DNA of 64,000 bases from Paracoccus sediminilitoris (GCF_003259195.1 NZ_QJPK01000001.1:248001-312000); one strand, 5' to 3'. Counted from the stretch's first letter, positions 45,691 to 55,431 are shown. Notes: generated by a model not told the origin, from the letters alone. Program-made: numbers and translations.

Positions 45691-46698
45691 TCAGCGCGCG
45701 GTTTCGCGCATGACCTCGCCCTCGGGGCTCAGCTGCAGCATGACCTCTTCGCCGTCGGGATTGGTGGCCGAAACGGCAGCACCCGGACCCTTGCGGCGGA
45801 ATTTGCCAAGATCAGTATAGCCGGCCTCGGTCAGGCTGGTCGTCACGGCATCCATATCCATCAGGGCTTCGTCGCCCTTCATCATGCCGCGATCGTCGTG
45901 ACGGGGACCGCGGGCGTGGTCGTCATGCTTGCCGCCATGCTTTCCGGGTCCGCGATGTTCGCCGGGACCGCCATGCCCGCCGCGACCCATGCGGTCGCCA
46001 TGCATCCGGTGATCGCCGCGATCATCATCGCCGCGGCCAAAGCGCAGCAGGTTGCCGTCCATGTCGAACTGCGCGCGCAGATCCTCGCCATCTGCATCCT
46101 CGCCGCCGATCATCACACGGTCGCTGCCCGACATGACATGGTCGATGACCGCGAATTGGGCGGCGATGTCGGAATCACGCACGGTCTGGGGCAGCAGCGT
46201 CGCGACGATGTCCTGCGGGACGGCGGTATCATCAGTGGCGATGCCGGTCAGCTTGCCCGTCAGGTCGAACATCAGATGCAGTTCCTCGCCGTCCTTGTCC
46301 TCGCCCTTCAGGCCCAGCATGTCGCCGCGGCTGTGCAGTTCCTCGATCCGGGTCAGCAGGTCGAAGGCTTCGGCATTGCGGATCTCGGCGGGGACGGCGG
46401 CGTCCAACACGGTGGCGGGAACGACCCCGTCATCGGCTTCGAACATCATCAGCGTGCCATCGCGGTCGAACAGGGCCTCGATCTCGGTGCCGTCGGCCAT
46501 CTCGCCTTCATAGCGCATGTGCCCGCCGCGGGCTGTTTCCGTTTCCACGTTCTGCAGGTCAAGGCCCTGCAGCACGTCGGGCATCTGTTCGGCGGCCGGT
46601 GCGTCCTGTGCCTGGGCTGCGGACACCATGGTCAACATGGGCGCGCCTGCGACCAGTGCGATCAGCGCGGCCGAGGATGCGAGTTTGCTCAGCGTCAT
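45691..46698 (-). CDS. periplasmic repeat protein with His/Gly/Asp-rich segment (PepSY-like)
   Basis: 335 residues with a signal peptide (cleavage likely after AQA, residue 30). Three repeats, each with a GE...DG...FDxxG core, have their key glycines at 65, 132 and 199, exactly 67 residues apart (EGEMADGTEIEALFDRDG, KGEDKDGEELHLMFDLTG, GGEDADGEDLRAQFDMDG). A His/Gly/Asp/Arg-rich stretch (221-271) follows, then a fourth, weaker repeat near 315. The histidines and acids suggest metal binding. It is divergent from a PepSY protein and two-component genes, which may control it. Function is not established. Confidence 0.75.
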   Translation of the reverse strand: MTLSKLASSAALIALVAGAPMLTMVSAAQAQDAPAAEQMPDVLQGLDLQNVETETARGGHMRYEGEMADGTEIEALFDRDGTLMMFEADDGVVPATVLDAAVPAEIRNAEAFDLLTRIEELHSRGDMLGLKGEDKDGEELHLMFDLTGKLTGIATDDTAVPQDIVATLLPQTVRDSDIAAQFAVIDHVMSGSDRVMIGGEDADGEDLRAQFDMDGNLLRFGRGDDDRGDHRMHGDRMGRGGHGGPGEHRGPGKHGGKHDDHARGPRHDDRGMMKGDEALMDMDAVTTSLTEAGYTDLGKFRRKGPGAAVSATNPDGEEVMLQLSPEGEVMRETAR

Positions 46699-46830
46699 GT
46701 CAGTCTCCTATCGTCTTCTTGCGACCGGCTGTTCCGGCCTTGGACGAATCACGTCTAGCAGGGGATTGCCGAATGAAACGCCAACGCGCCATTTGGTTTC
46801 CATTTCGCTTGGCACGGTCATAATCGCCCG

Positions 46831-47193
46831 ATGATCCGTGCCCTGACCCTTGTGATTCTGACCCTTTTGCCGGCGACGGCCCTGCCCCGACCCGGGGTCG
46901 CGGATGACATGCACCCGTTCTGGGCATCCCCGCCGCAGGCCGATTTCCGCCCCCTTCCCCCCCGGCAGGTGGTGCGGGTGGTGACGGGGCGCTATGCCGG
47001 GCGCCCGATCGCCGTTGAACTGGTCCCGCCCTTTCCCCATGAACAGGACCGGGGCATAGAGCTGGTCTATCAGGTGCGCCTGCTGACCGAGGCGCGCAAC
47101 CTGCTGGACATCCGGCTGGATGCCCGCGACGGGCGCTTTCTGGACGTGGCGGGCCACGGTCAATTGCAGGCAAGGCGCCCTGCCGCGAAATGA
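46831..47193 (+). CDS. PepSY-domain secreted protein
   Basis: 120 residues: a signal peptide (MIRALTLVILTLLPATALP) and a single PepSY-like domain, with VVRVVTGRYAGRPIAVEL, VYQVRLLTEARNLLDIRLDARDG and FLDVAGHG. PepSY proteins often sit next to PhoPQ-type two-component systems and are thought to modulate them or extracytoplasmic proteases. The response regulator gene follows after 13 bases, so the three genes form one operon. Metal or acid sensing is a guess based on the neighbours. Confidence 0.82.
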   Translation: MIRALTLVILTLLPATALPRPGVADDMHPFWASPPQADFRPLPPRQVVRVVTGRYAGRPIAVELVPPFPHEQDRGIELVYQVRLLTEARNLLDIRLDARDGRFLDVAGHGQLQARRPAAK

Positions 47194-47206
47194 TGAGGAC
47201 GACCCC

Positions 47207-47869
47207 ATGCGTGCTTTGATCGTCGAGGATGACCCGACGCTGGCCGAACAGCTGTCCCAGGCGATGATCGCCGCGGGCTTTGTCACCGACATGGCGCATG
47301 ACGGCGAACAGGGTGAATTCCTGGGCGCGACGGAAACTTATGACGTGGCCATTTTGGATCTGGGCCTGCCCACCCTGTCGGGGATCGACGTCCTGACGCG
47401 CTGGCGCGACCAGGGGGTGGCGATGCCGGTCCTGATCCTGACCGCGCGCGGTGACTGGACCGACAAGGTGGCAGGCTTTCGCGCCGGTGCCGACGATTAT
47501 GCCGTCAAACCCTTCCGTCTGGAGGAGGTCGTGCTGCGCGCGCAGGCGCTGATCCGTCGCTCGGCGGGCCATGCGCGGCCCATCATCCAGGCGGGCAAGC
47601 TGCGGCTGGACAGCCAGCTGGGCGTCATCACCCATGACGGATCGCCCCTGAAACTGACCGCCTTCGAGGCGCGCATCCTGACCTATCTGATCCACCACCA
47701 CGACCGCATCGTCAGCCGCACCGAACTCTCGGATCATCTCTATGAGGCCGAGACCGACCGCGATTTCAAATCCATCGAGGTGGTCATCGGCCGCCTGCGC
47801 CGGAAGGTCGGCGACGGCGTCATCCAGACCCGGCGGGGCGAAGGCTATGTCCTGCGGACTGCTGCATGA
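47207..47869 (+). CDS. OmpR/PhoP-family response regulator
   Basis: 220 residues. The receiver domain has EDD (7-9), phospho-acceptor D51 in AILDLGLPTLSG and the signalling lysine in YAVKPF; the C-terminal winged helix (about 125-220) ends with SIEVVIGRLRRKVGDGVIQTRRGEGY. GAGG lies about 8 bases before ATG 47207. It overlaps the histidine kinase start (ATGA). It likely controls the divergent repeat protein gene and its own operon. Confidence 0.93.
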   Translation: MRALIVEDDPTLAEQLSQAMIAAGFVTDMAHDGEQGEFLGATETYDVAILDLGLPTLSGIDVLTRWRDQGVAMPVLILTARGDWTDKVAGFRAGADDYAVKPFRLEEVVLRAQALIRRSAGHARPIIQAGKLRLDSQLGVITHDGSPLKLTAFEARILTYLIHHHDRIVSRTELSDHLYEAETDRDFKSIEVVIGRLRRKVGDGVIQTRRGEGYVLRTAA

Positions 47870-49161
47870 TGCAATCGATCCGGGGACGCCTGCTGGCGCT
47901 GGCGGCGGTGTGGCTGGGCGTGGCGCTGTTGGGGGCGTTCCTGCTGATATCGTCGCTGCTGAATGATTTCGTCACCGACCGCTTCGACGCTGAGGCCGCC
48001 GCCATCGCCGACAGCCTGATCGGAGAGCTGGAGGTCGAGGATGGACGCGTCGGGCTGGACGATACCCCCGTTGACGCGCGTTTCTGGCTGCCGCTCTCGG
48101 GCTGGTACTGGCAGGTCGAGGCGGGCGATGCGCTGGTCGAGCGGTCGGATTCACTGCTGGACGGTCGGCTGTCGGGGCCTGCGGGCGATTTCACCGGGGG
48201 TGCGGGGCGCGACGCCGACGGCGCGGGCCTGCGTATCCTGCGCCGACAGGTCACGGTCCCCGACAGCGACGCGCCCATCGCCATCACCGTCACCGCGCCG
48301 ATGGCGCAGATCCGCGACAGCCTGCGTCACATCATCCGTCCCCTGGCCGCCGCGCTGGCGGTGCTGGGGTTGGGGCTGGCTGCGGCCAGCCTGATCCAGG
48401 TGACGGCGGGGCTGAAAAGCCTGGCGCGCCTGCGGGTCGATCTGGCCCGCGTGCGGGCGGGCGATGCGCCGCGCCTGGCCATGCCCGACGTCACCGAACT
48501 GCGCCCCCTGGCGTCCGAGATCAACGCCGCGCTGGACCAGAACGCTGCGCTGCTGTCCCGGTCCCGACAGCATCTGGGCAACTTGGCCCATTCGCTGAAG
48601 ACGCCGCTGGCGGCGCTGTCGAACGACCTGCCTGCGGATCATGCGGGCCAAGCGCTGATCGCGCGGATGGACCGGCTGATCGGCTGGCACCTGCGCCGCG
48701 CGCGTCAGCAGGGCGGCCGTGTCCTGGGCCAGCAGACGCCCATCGTGCCGGTGATCGAGGACATCCTGCTGGTTCTGCGCTGGCCGATGCTGGACAAGGG
48801 CATCACCGCGCACATCGATTGCCCGCCCGACGCCGCCTTTCCCGCCGAACGGCAGGACCTTGAGGAGATGATCGGCAACCTGTGCGAAAACGCCGTCAAA
48901 TGGGGGCGCAGCCGGATGCGGATCAGCGTCGTGACGGGTGCGACCCTGCGCCTGACGATCGAGGATGACGGGCCGGGCCTTGCCCCCGACCAGGCGCCCA
49001 AAGCCTTGGCGCGCGGCGGTCGGCTGGATGAACAGGGGCCGTCCGGCGCCGGTTTGGGCCTGGCCATCGTCGCCGATCTGGCGGCTCTGCACGGCGGCGA
49101 ACTGCGTCTGGAACGGTCGGAACTGGGCGGGCTTGCCGCCATCGTGGACCTGCCTGCCTGA
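47866..49161 (+). CDS. PhoQ-like sensor histidine kinase
   Basis: 431 residues. Two membrane helices (about 9-32 and 157-179) flank a periplasmic sensor; a HAMP-like linker leads to the dimerisation box NLAHSLKTPLAAL with H242, whose SLKTPL form is typical of PhoQ-type kinases. An ATPase domain follows (LCENAVKWG, DDGPGL, GAGLGLAIV). Partner of the preceding response regulator. The signal is unknown; PhoQ senses divalent cations and acidic pH in enterobacteria. Confidence 0.92.
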   Translation: MMQSIRGRLLALAAVWLGVALLGAFLLISSLLNDFVTDRFDAEAAAIADSLIGELEVEDGRVGLDDTPVDARFWLPLSGWYWQVEAGDALVERSDSLLDGRLSGPAGDFTGGAGRDADGAGLRILRRQVTVPDSDAPIAITVTAPMAQIRDSLRHIIRPLAAALAVLGLGLAAASLIQVTAGLKSLARLRVDLARVRAGDAPRLAMPDVTELRPLASEINAALDQNAALLSRSRQHLGNLAHSLKTPLAALSNDLPADHAGQALIARMDRLIGWHLRRARQQGGRVLGQQTPIVPVIEDILLVLRWPMLDKGITAHIDCPPDAAFPAERQDLEEMIGNLCENAVKWGRSRMRISVVTGATLRLTIEDDGPGLAPDQAPKALARGGRLDEQGPSGAGLGLAIVADLAALHGGELRLERSELGGLAAIVDLPA

Positions 49162-49258
49162 AATATCCGCAAACCCTGCGCGGCATAATTTTACCATTTG
49201 ATAAAAAATCGGACCTGTGCCAGCCTGATTTGACCAACAGGTGAGCCAGGAGACGAAA

Positions 49259-50614
49259 ATGTCCCAAGCAAGACTGTCGCCCGGTGTCGTGCCGGGTCGA
49301 CTGACCCCCGAACAGATGGCCGCGAATTTCGTCGATGTCGCGCCTCCTCTGGACCGGCACGAGGCGCATGTCGCCGCCGACCGGTGCTATTTCTGCCATG
49401 ACGCGCCCTGCATCACGGCCTGCCCGACCTCGATCGACATTCCGCTGTTCATCCGGCAGATCGCGACGGGCACGCCCGATGCCGCCGCCATGACGATCTT
49501 TCACGCCAACATCCTTGGCGGCATGTGCGCCCGCGTCTGTCCCACGGAAAACCTGTGCGAAGGCGCCTGCGTCCGGGAAACCGCCGAAGGCAAGCCCGTC
49601 CAGATCGGCGCGCTGCAACGCTATGCCACCGACGGGCTGATGGCGCAGGAAGGCCACCCCTTCACCCGCGCCGAAGCCACCGGCAAGCGTGTCGCCGTTG
49701 TGGGTGCCGGTCCCGCCGGTCTGTCGGCCGCGCATCGTCTGGCCGCCAAGGGCCATGACGTCACCATCTTCGAGGCCCGCCCCAAGCCCGGCGGCCTGAA
49801 CGAATACGGCATCGCCAGCTACAAGGCCGTGGACGGTTTCGCCCAGGCCGAGGTCGACTGGCTGCTGGGCATTGGCGGCATCACCATCAAAAACGACCAG
49901 GCGCTTGGCCGGCAGATCACGCTGGAAACTCTGCAGGCCGATTACGACGCGGTTTTCCTGGGCATGGGCCTGGGCGGCGTCAACGCCCTGCGCGCCACGG
50001 GCGAGGATCGCCAGCATGTCACCGACGCGGTCAGCTTCATCCGCGACCTGCGGCAGGCGACCGACCTGGCCACCCTGCCCGTCGGGCGCGACGTGGTGGT
50101 GATCGGCGGCGGTATGACGGCGGTCGATGCGGCCGTGCAGGCGAAACTGCTGGGGGCGGAAAACGTCACCATCGTCTATCGCCGCGGCCAGGACCGCATG
50201 GGCGCCAGCCGCCACGAACAGGATCACGCCACCGCATCCGGCGTGCGCCTGATCTGCAACGCCGCCCCCGTGGCCATCCACGGCAACGGCGCCGTGGCCG
50301 AGATCGAGTTCTGCTATACCGCCAGCGGCCCGGACGGGCTGACCATGACCGAGGACCGGTTCCGCCTGAAGGCCGACCAGGTCTTTCGTGCCATCGGCCA
50401 GACCCTGGACGGCACGCCCGAAACGATCATGCTGGAGGGCGGCAAGATCGCCGTCACCGGCCCCGGTCGCACCAGCATCGACGGTGTCTGGGCGGGTGGC
50501 GATTGTACGGCGGATGGCGATGACCTGACGGTGACCGCCGTGGCCCAAGGCCGCGACGCCGCCGAAGACATCGATGCCCACCTGACCGGTCGCCCCGTCA
50601 GCATCCCGGGCTGA
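49259..50614 (+). CDS. preT: NAD-dependent dihydropyrimidine dehydrogenase subunit PreT
   Basis: The 451-residue flavoprotein has two N-terminal cysteine clusters for Fe-S centres (CYFCHDAPCITACPTSIDIP and CARVCPTENLCEGACV), an FAD site VAVVGAGPAGLSAAHRLA and an NAD site VVVIGGGMTAVDAA. With PreA it reduces uracil and thymine to dihydropyrimidines, the first step of the reductive pathway. ATG 49259 is preferred over GTG 49241 because AGGAG lies 6 bases upstream. An AT-rich stretch upstream may hold the promoter. preA follows 37 bases later. Confidence 0.93.
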   Translation: MSQARLSPGVVPGRLTPEQMAANFVDVAPPLDRHEAHVAADRCYFCHDAPCITACPTSIDIPLFIRQIATGTPDAAAMTIFHANILGGMCARVCPTENLCEGACVRETAEGKPVQIGALQRYATDGLMAQEGHPFTRAEATGKRVAVVGAGPAGLSAAHRLAAKGHDVTIFEARPKPGGLNEYGIASYKAVDGFAQAEVDWLLGIGGITIKNDQALGRQITLETLQADYDAVFLGMGLGGVNALRATGEDRQHVTDAVSFIRDLRQATDLATLPVGRDVVVIGGGMTAVDAAVQAKLLGAENVTIVYRRGQDRMGASRHEQDHATASGVRLICNAAPVAIHGNGAVAEIEFCYTASGPDGLTMTEDRFRLKADQVFRAIGQTLDGTPETIMLEGGKIAVTGPGRTSIDGVWAGGDCTADGDDLTVTAVAQGRDAAEDIDAHLTGRPVSIPG

Positions 50615-50651
50615 GGCCCATCCCATCCGCGCATGAATAAGGACGCTGAAC

Positions 50652-51953
50652 ATGGCAGATCTGCGCAGTAATTTCATCGGGATCAAATCCCCGAACCCGT
50701 TCTGGCTGGCCTCGGCCCCGCCCACCGACAAGGAATACAACGTCCGCCGCGCCTTCCAGGCGGGCTGGGGCGGGGTCGTGTGGAAGACGCTGGGGTCCGA
50801 AGGCCCGCCCGTCGTCAACGTCAACGGCCCCCGCTATGGCGTGATCCACGGCGCCGACCGCCGCGTGCTGGGCATCAACAACATCGAGCTGATCACCGAT
50901 CGCCCGCTGGAGGTGAACCTGCGCGAGATCAAGTCGGTCAAGCGCGACTATCCCGACCGCGCGCTGATCATCAGCCTGATGGTGCCCTGCGACGAGGACA
51001 GCTGGCGCGACATCCTGACGAAGATCGAGGATACCGGCGCCGACGGGGTCGAGCTGAACTTCGGCTGTCCGCACGGCATGGCCGAGCGCGGCATGGGCGC
51101 CGCCGTGGGCCAAGTGCCCGAATATATCGAGATGGTCACGCGTTGGGTGAAAAAGCACAGCCGCATGCCCTGCATCGTCAAGTTGACCCCCAACATCACC
51201 GACGTGACCAAGCCCGCCGAGGCCGCGAAACGCGGCGGTGCGGATGCGGTCAGCCTGATCAACACGATCAACTCGATCACCTCGGTCGATCTGGACCTGT
51301 TCGCGCCCCAGCCCACCATCGACGGCAAGGGCAGCCATGGCGGCTATTGCGGCCCGGCGGTCAAGCCCATCGCGCTGAACATGGTGGCCGAGATCGCGCG
51401 CAACCCCGCCACCGCCGGCATTCCCATCAGCGGCATCGGTGGCGTCACCACATGGCGCGACGCGGCGGAATTCATGGCGCTTGGGGCGGGCAACGTTCAG
51501 GTCTGCACGGCGGCGATGACCTATGGCTTCAAGGTCGTGCAGGAGATGATCAGCGGGCTGCACGATTATCTGGACAGCCATGACATAGAAATGTCGGACC
51601 TGATCGGACGGGCGACGCCCAATGTCACCGACTGGCAGCACTTGAACCTGAACTATGTCACCAAGGCGGTGATCGACCAGGACGCCTGCATCAGCTGCGG
51701 CCGCTGCTATGCCGCCTGCGAGGATACCAGCCACCAGGCCATCGCCATGAAACCCGGTCGCGTCTTCGAGGTGATCGAGGAGGAATGCGTCGCCTGCAAC
51801 CTCTGCGTCGATGTATGCCCTGTTCAGGACTGCATCACCATGCGCGAGCTGGAGGTGGGCGAGATGGACAAGCGCACCGGCATCCCGCGCGGCGAATACG
51901 CCAATTGGACCACGCATCCGAACAACCCGATGGCCGCTCGGGCCGCGGAATAA
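50652..51953 (+). CDS. preA: NAD-dependent dihydropyrimidine dehydrogenase subunit PreA
   Basis: The 433-residue protein has an N-terminal dihydroorotate-dehydrogenase-like FMN barrel (NPFWLASAPPTDKEYNVRRAF; VELNFGCPHGMAERGMGAA) and a C-terminal ferredoxin-type pair of clusters (CISCGRCYAAC; CVACNLCVDVCPVQDC). It binds the pyrimidine and forms the enzyme with PreT. The other genes of the pathway (dihydropyrimidinase, beta-ureidopropionase) are not in the window. A strong terminator follows directly. Confidence 0.95.
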   Translation: MADLRSNFIGIKSPNPFWLASAPPTDKEYNVRRAFQAGWGGVVWKTLGSEGPPVVNVNGPRYGVIHGADRRVLGINNIELITDRPLEVNLREIKSVKRDYPDRALIISLMVPCDEDSWRDILTKIEDTGADGVELNFGCPHGMAERGMGAAVGQVPEYIEMVTRWVKKHSRMPCIVKLTPNITDVTKPAEAAKRGGADAVSLINTINSITSVDLDLFAPQPTIDGKGSHGGYCGPAVKPIALNMVAEIARNPATAGIPISGIGGVTTWRDAAEFMALGAGNVQVCTAAMTYGFKVVQEMISGLHDYLDSHDIEMSDLIGRATPNVTDWQHLNLNYVTKAVIDQDACISCGRCYAACEDTSHQAIAMKPGRVFEVIEEECVACNLCVDVCPVQDCITMRELEVGEMDKRTGIPRGEYANWTTHPNNPMAARAAE

Positions 51954-51955
51954 GG

Positions 51956-51978
51956 AAGGGGGGCAGATCGCCCCCCTT
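51956..51978. terminator. intrinsic terminator after preA
   Basis: A 9-bp stem (51956-51964 with 51970-51978) with a 5-base loop is followed by further Ts on the plus strand. It starts 2 bases after the preA stop and is shared with the convergent carboxypeptidase gene. Confidence 0.85.
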
Positions 51979-51980
51979 TT

Positions 51981-53453
51981 TCACAACCCGTAGATGCCCT
52001 GGAACTTCTCTTCCAGATAGCTCAGCAGCGGTTCGGGGCTGATCGGCTGGCGCGCGGCCTCCTCGATCAGCTGCGCGGGCGGCAGCAGGCCGCCGTGACG
52101 CTGGACGTTCTCGCGCAGCCACTCGGTGCCCTGCGACGCGTCGCCCTGCGCGAGACCCGCATCCAGATCCGGCACATCGTTCCGCATCGCCTGGTTCAGG
52201 CAGCCCGCATAGACATTGCCCAAGGCATAGGTCGGGAAATAGCCGAACAGACCCACAGACCAATGGACATCCTGCAGGACGCCATTGGCAGGCCGGTCCA
52301 CCGGCACGCCGAAATCGCGCAGGAAACGGCTGTTCCACGCCTCGACCAGATCCTCGGTATCCAGCCTTCCCGAGATCAGGTCGCGCTCAAGATCGAAACG
52401 CAGCATGACGTGCAGGTTGTACTGGACCTCATCGGATTCGGTGCGGATGAAGCCGGGGGTGACGCGGTTGACGGTGGCATGGAAGGCATCGGCATCGGCA
52501 ATGTTCAGCCCGTCGAAGGCATGCGACATCCGGTCGAACAGCCAGCCGGTGAAGGCACGCCCCCGCCCCATCTGGTTTTCATAGATGCGGCTTTGGCTCT
52601 CATGCACACCCATCGACACGCCGCGCCCCAGGGGCGTGAAGGCGTAATCGGGGTCGATCCCCTGTTCATAGCTGGAATGCCCGACCTCGTGGATCGTGGA
52701 GTAGATGCAGTTGAACGGGTCCGTTTCCACGACGCGCGTGGTGATGCGGCTGTCCTGCCAACGTCCGCTGCTGAAGGGATGGACCGCCAGATCCATCCGC
52801 CCCCGCGTCCAATCGTATCCGAAGGCGCTGGCACAGCTGCGCGCCAGTCGCATCTGGGTTTCCTGAGGGAAATGGCCGGTCAGCGCCTGCGGCTGGCGTT
52901 CGGACCCCAGCACGTCGTCGCGCAGCGCCACCAGACGCGGGCGCATCTGGTCAAACAGGCTGGCCAGACGCGCGCCGGTCATGCCCGGTTCGTAATCCTC
53001 AAGCAGGGCATCATAGAGATCGCCGCCATCGGCCAGCGCGGCGGCTTCCTCACGCTTCAGCATCAGCACCTGGTCCAGCGTCGGCAGGAAATCGGCGGGG
53101 GCATCCTTGGCCCGCGCATCCGCCCAGATACTCTGCGCCAGCGATGTCAGCCGCGCCAGTTCGGATGCCAGCCGCGCCGGGATGCGGTTGGTGCGCGCGT
53201 AATCGCGGGCGATCAGGTCGACCGCCCGCTGGTCAGACGGGGTCACGGGTTCAGCGGCGTCCAGCCATTCGCCGATGCGTGGATCGGTGCGGCGTTCGTG
53301 CAGCACCTCCTCGATCGCGCCCATCTCCTCGGCGCGCTGTTCGGTGGCGCCGCGGGGCATCACGGTTTCCTGGTCCCAGCCCAGCCGTTCCGCGACCGAG
53401 GACAGCGCCTCGGTCTGGCGCTGGAAGGCAAGCAGATCGTCAAGCGCGCTCAT
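51981..53453 (-). CDS. M32 family (Taq) metallocarboxypeptidase
   Basis: The 490-residue zinc carboxypeptidase has HEVGH at 255-259 (HEXXH zinc motif) and downstream MGVHESQSRIYEN, which supplies the third ligand region, plus RTESDEVQYNLHVMLRFDLER; these are the M32 signatures. The length matches the family (about 490-510). It is cytoplasmic, as no signal peptide is present. Its ATG overlaps the ctaA stop (ATGA), so the two are coupled, although no functional link is obvious. Confidence 0.95.
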   Translation of the reverse strand: MSALDDLLAFQRQTEALSSVAERLGWDQETVMPRGATEQRAEEMGAIEEVLHERRTDPRIGEWLDAAEPVTPSDQRAVDLIARDYARTNRIPARLASELARLTSLAQSIWADARAKDAPADFLPTLDQVLMLKREEAAALADGGDLYDALLEDYEPGMTGARLASLFDQMRPRLVALRDDVLGSERQPQALTGHFPQETQMRLARSCASAFGYDWTRGRMDLAVHPFSSGRWQDSRITTRVVETDPFNCIYSTIHEVGHSSYEQGIDPDYAFTPLGRGVSMGVHESQSRIYENQMGRGRAFTGWLFDRMSHAFDGLNIADADAFHATVNRVTPGFIRTESDEVQYNLHVMLRFDLERDLISGRLDTEDLVEAWNSRFLRDFGVPVDRPANGVLQDVHWSVGLFGYFPTYALGNVYAGCLNQAMRNDVPDLDAGLAQGDASQGTEWLRENVQRHGGLLPPAQLIEEAARQPISPEPLLSYLEEKFQGIYGL

Positions 53454-54595
53454 CGCAGGGTCCCCCTGATGGATGTTTCAATCGGATAGCGGGCATGGTG
53501 ACGCGCCCGCAGGATCAGCGAGAACAGCACCACCGCGCCGATCTGGTGCGACAGTGCCAGATCCAGCGGCGAGGCATGGATGACGTTCATGATGCCCAAG
53601 CCCACCTGCGCGGCCACCGCCACGATCATCACGGTGAAGGCGCCGCGCGTGACCTTGTGGGGCGATTTGCGCGACCGCAGCCAGACGACCACCGCGAAGA
53701 TGGCGACCAGATAGCCGGTCATGCGGTGGATGAACTGCACCAGCGCGGGGTTCTCAAAGAAATTGCGCCACCCCAGCGTGCCGTCCCAGATGGCCGAAGG
53801 GATCCATTCCCCGCCCATGGTCGGCCAGCCGGTATAGGTCCGGCCCGCATCGATCCCCGCGACCAGCGCCCCGATCAGGATCTGCAGGAAGGTCAGGTGC
53901 AGCAGGCCGGTGGACATACCGAACAGCTTGGCCTCGCCCGCGCGTCGGGCGCGGATCAGCTCGGCCTCGGACCGCGACAATTGCAGGGCATACCACGCGA
54001 TCAGGCCCAGGATGACGAAGGCGATGCCCAGATGGGTGGCCAGACGATAGGAGGCGACGCGGGTCATCCCCTCGACCAGGCCCGAACTGACCATCCACCA
54101 GCCGATGGCACCCTGCAGACCGCCAAGCGCACCCACCGCCAGCAGGCGCGATTTCCAGCCTGCGGGAATGCGGCCCGTCGCCCAGAAGAACAGGAAGCCC
54201 ACGGCCCAGACCAGCCCGATCAGGCGGCCCAGCAGGCGGTGCGACCATTCCCACAGATAGATGTACTGAAATTCGCTCAGCGACATGCCGGCGTTGAGTT
54301 CGGTATATTGGGGGATCTGCTTGTAGGCCTCGAACTCGGACTGCCAATCGGCGTGGTTAAGGGGCGGAAGGGTGCCGGTGACGGGCGCCCATTCGGTGAT
54401 CGAGAGGCCCGAACCGGTCAGCCGGGTCGCGCCGCCCAGCGCGATCATGGCCAGGACCATCGCGAACAGCACCATCAGCCACAGCCGGATGGCGCGGCGC
54501 GCGCCCTTGGGACGGGCATCGATCATGCCGGTGGTCTGGACGGGACGGCGGGCGGTCGGTTCCGAGACTTCCTGGAAGACGGGGCGCTTGGCCAT
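53450..54595 (-). CDS. ctaA: heme A synthase (COX15/CtaA)
   Basis: The 381-residue inner-membrane protein has about eight hydrophobic helices. Landmarks include GGATRLTGSGLSITEW and the heme-coordinating histidine regions WEWSHRLLGR and FIHRMTGY. It oxidises heme O to heme A for aa3-type cytochrome oxidase. The extended N-terminus (MAKRPVFQEVSEPTARRP) is common in alphaproteobacteria. It lies 38 bases after the TrmJ-like gene on the same strand and overlaps the carboxypeptidase gene. Confidence 0.96.
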   Translation of the reverse strand: MAKRPVFQEVSEPTARRPVQTTGMIDARPKGARRAIRLWLMVLFAMVLAMIALGGATRLTGSGLSITEWAPVTGTLPPLNHADWQSEFEAYKQIPQYTELNAGMSLSEFQYIYLWEWSHRLLGRLIGLVWAVGFLFFWATGRIPAGWKSRLLAVGALGGLQGAIGWWMVSSGLVEGMTRVASYRLATHLGIAFVILGLIAWYALQLSRSEAELIRARRAGEAKLFGMSTGLLHLTFLQILIGALVAGIDAGRTYTGWPTMGGEWIPSAIWDGTLGWRNFFENPALVQFIHRMTGYLVAIFAVVVWLRSRKSPHKVTRGAFTVMIVAVAAQVGLGIMNVIHASPLDLALSHQIGAVVLFSLILRARHHARYPIETSIRGTLR

Positions 54596-54633
54596 CGCTT
54601 GCTCCTTTGCGTCGGGCAGAGGTTAGGGGGCGC

Positions 54634-55362
54634 CTATCGGCGGGTCAATTGGCGCAGCACGCCGTGCAGCATCCGCACGTCGCCACGCGTCAGGTTCAGC
54701 CGCGACCACATGTTGCGCATGCTCAGGCGCATGGATGCAGCCTTGGTTTCGGGAAAGAAGAACCCGGCCTTGGACAGCTGTTCGTCGTAATGGTCGCCCA
54801 GACGCTCGATCTCGATCCGGTCGGCCATGTCCTGTGCGTCGCTGCGCCGCAGGTGGGGATGGGGTTCGGGCGGCAGGATGTCGCGCCCGTATTCATAGCC
54901 CATCAGCAGCACCGCCTGCGCCAGGTTCAGCGACGGAAACTCCGGGTTGACCGGCACCGTCACGATGGCGTTCGCCCGCGCGATGTCGTCGTTTTCGAGG
55001 CCAGTGCGTTCGGGGCCAAAGATGATGGCGCTGCGGCCCGGATGGCTGCGCGCCTGTTCCATCGCGGTGGCGGGCGTGTGGACGGGCTTGGTCAGTTCGC
55101 GACCGCGCGCGGTGGTGGCATAGGCGTAATCGATGCCCTCCATCGCCTGCGCCAGCGTCGGATAGACCTTGGCCTGGTCCAGTACCCGCGCCGCTGCCCC
55201 CGAGGCCATCGCGACGGCCTTGGGATTGGGCCAACCGTCGCGCGGTTCGACCAGGCGCATCTCGGTGAAGCCGAAATTCAGCATGGCACGCGCGGCTGCG
55301 CCGATATTTTCACCCATTTGCGGGCGAACCAGAATAATGACGGGATGACGTTCGATTTGCAT
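54634..55362 (-). CDS. SpoU-type RNA methyltransferase, TrmJ-like
   Basis: The 242-residue protein has the SPOUT knot motifs: HPVIILVRPQMGENIGAAARAM (motif 1), AIIFGPERTGLEN (motif 2) and VPVNPEFPSLNLAQAV (motif 3). This combination fits TrmJ/LasT-type enzymes that 2'-O-methylate tRNA position 32. The C-terminal helical tail (about 160-242) is also TrmJ-like. ATG 55362 (MQIERHPV) is chosen because the conserved part begins at once; the ribosome site is weak. It is divergent from the ThiE-like gene. Confidence 0.88.
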   Translation of the reverse strand: MQIERHPVIILVRPQMGENIGAAARAMLNFGFTEMRLVEPRDGWPNPKAVAMASGAAARVLDQAKVYPTLAQAMEGIDYAYATTARGRELTKPVHTPATAMEQARSHPGRSAIIFGPERTGLENDDIARANAIVTVPVNPEFPSLNLAQAVLLMGYEYGRDILPPEPHPHLRRSDAQDMADRIEIERLGDHYDEQLSKAGFFFPETKAASMRLSMRNMWSRLNLTRGDVRMLHGVLRQLTRR

Positions 55363-55431
55363 GGTCAGGCAGATAGTCCGTCTGGCGGCGCGCGGCAAGC
55401 TGCGCTATCTGCGACACAAAGGAGACACGCC

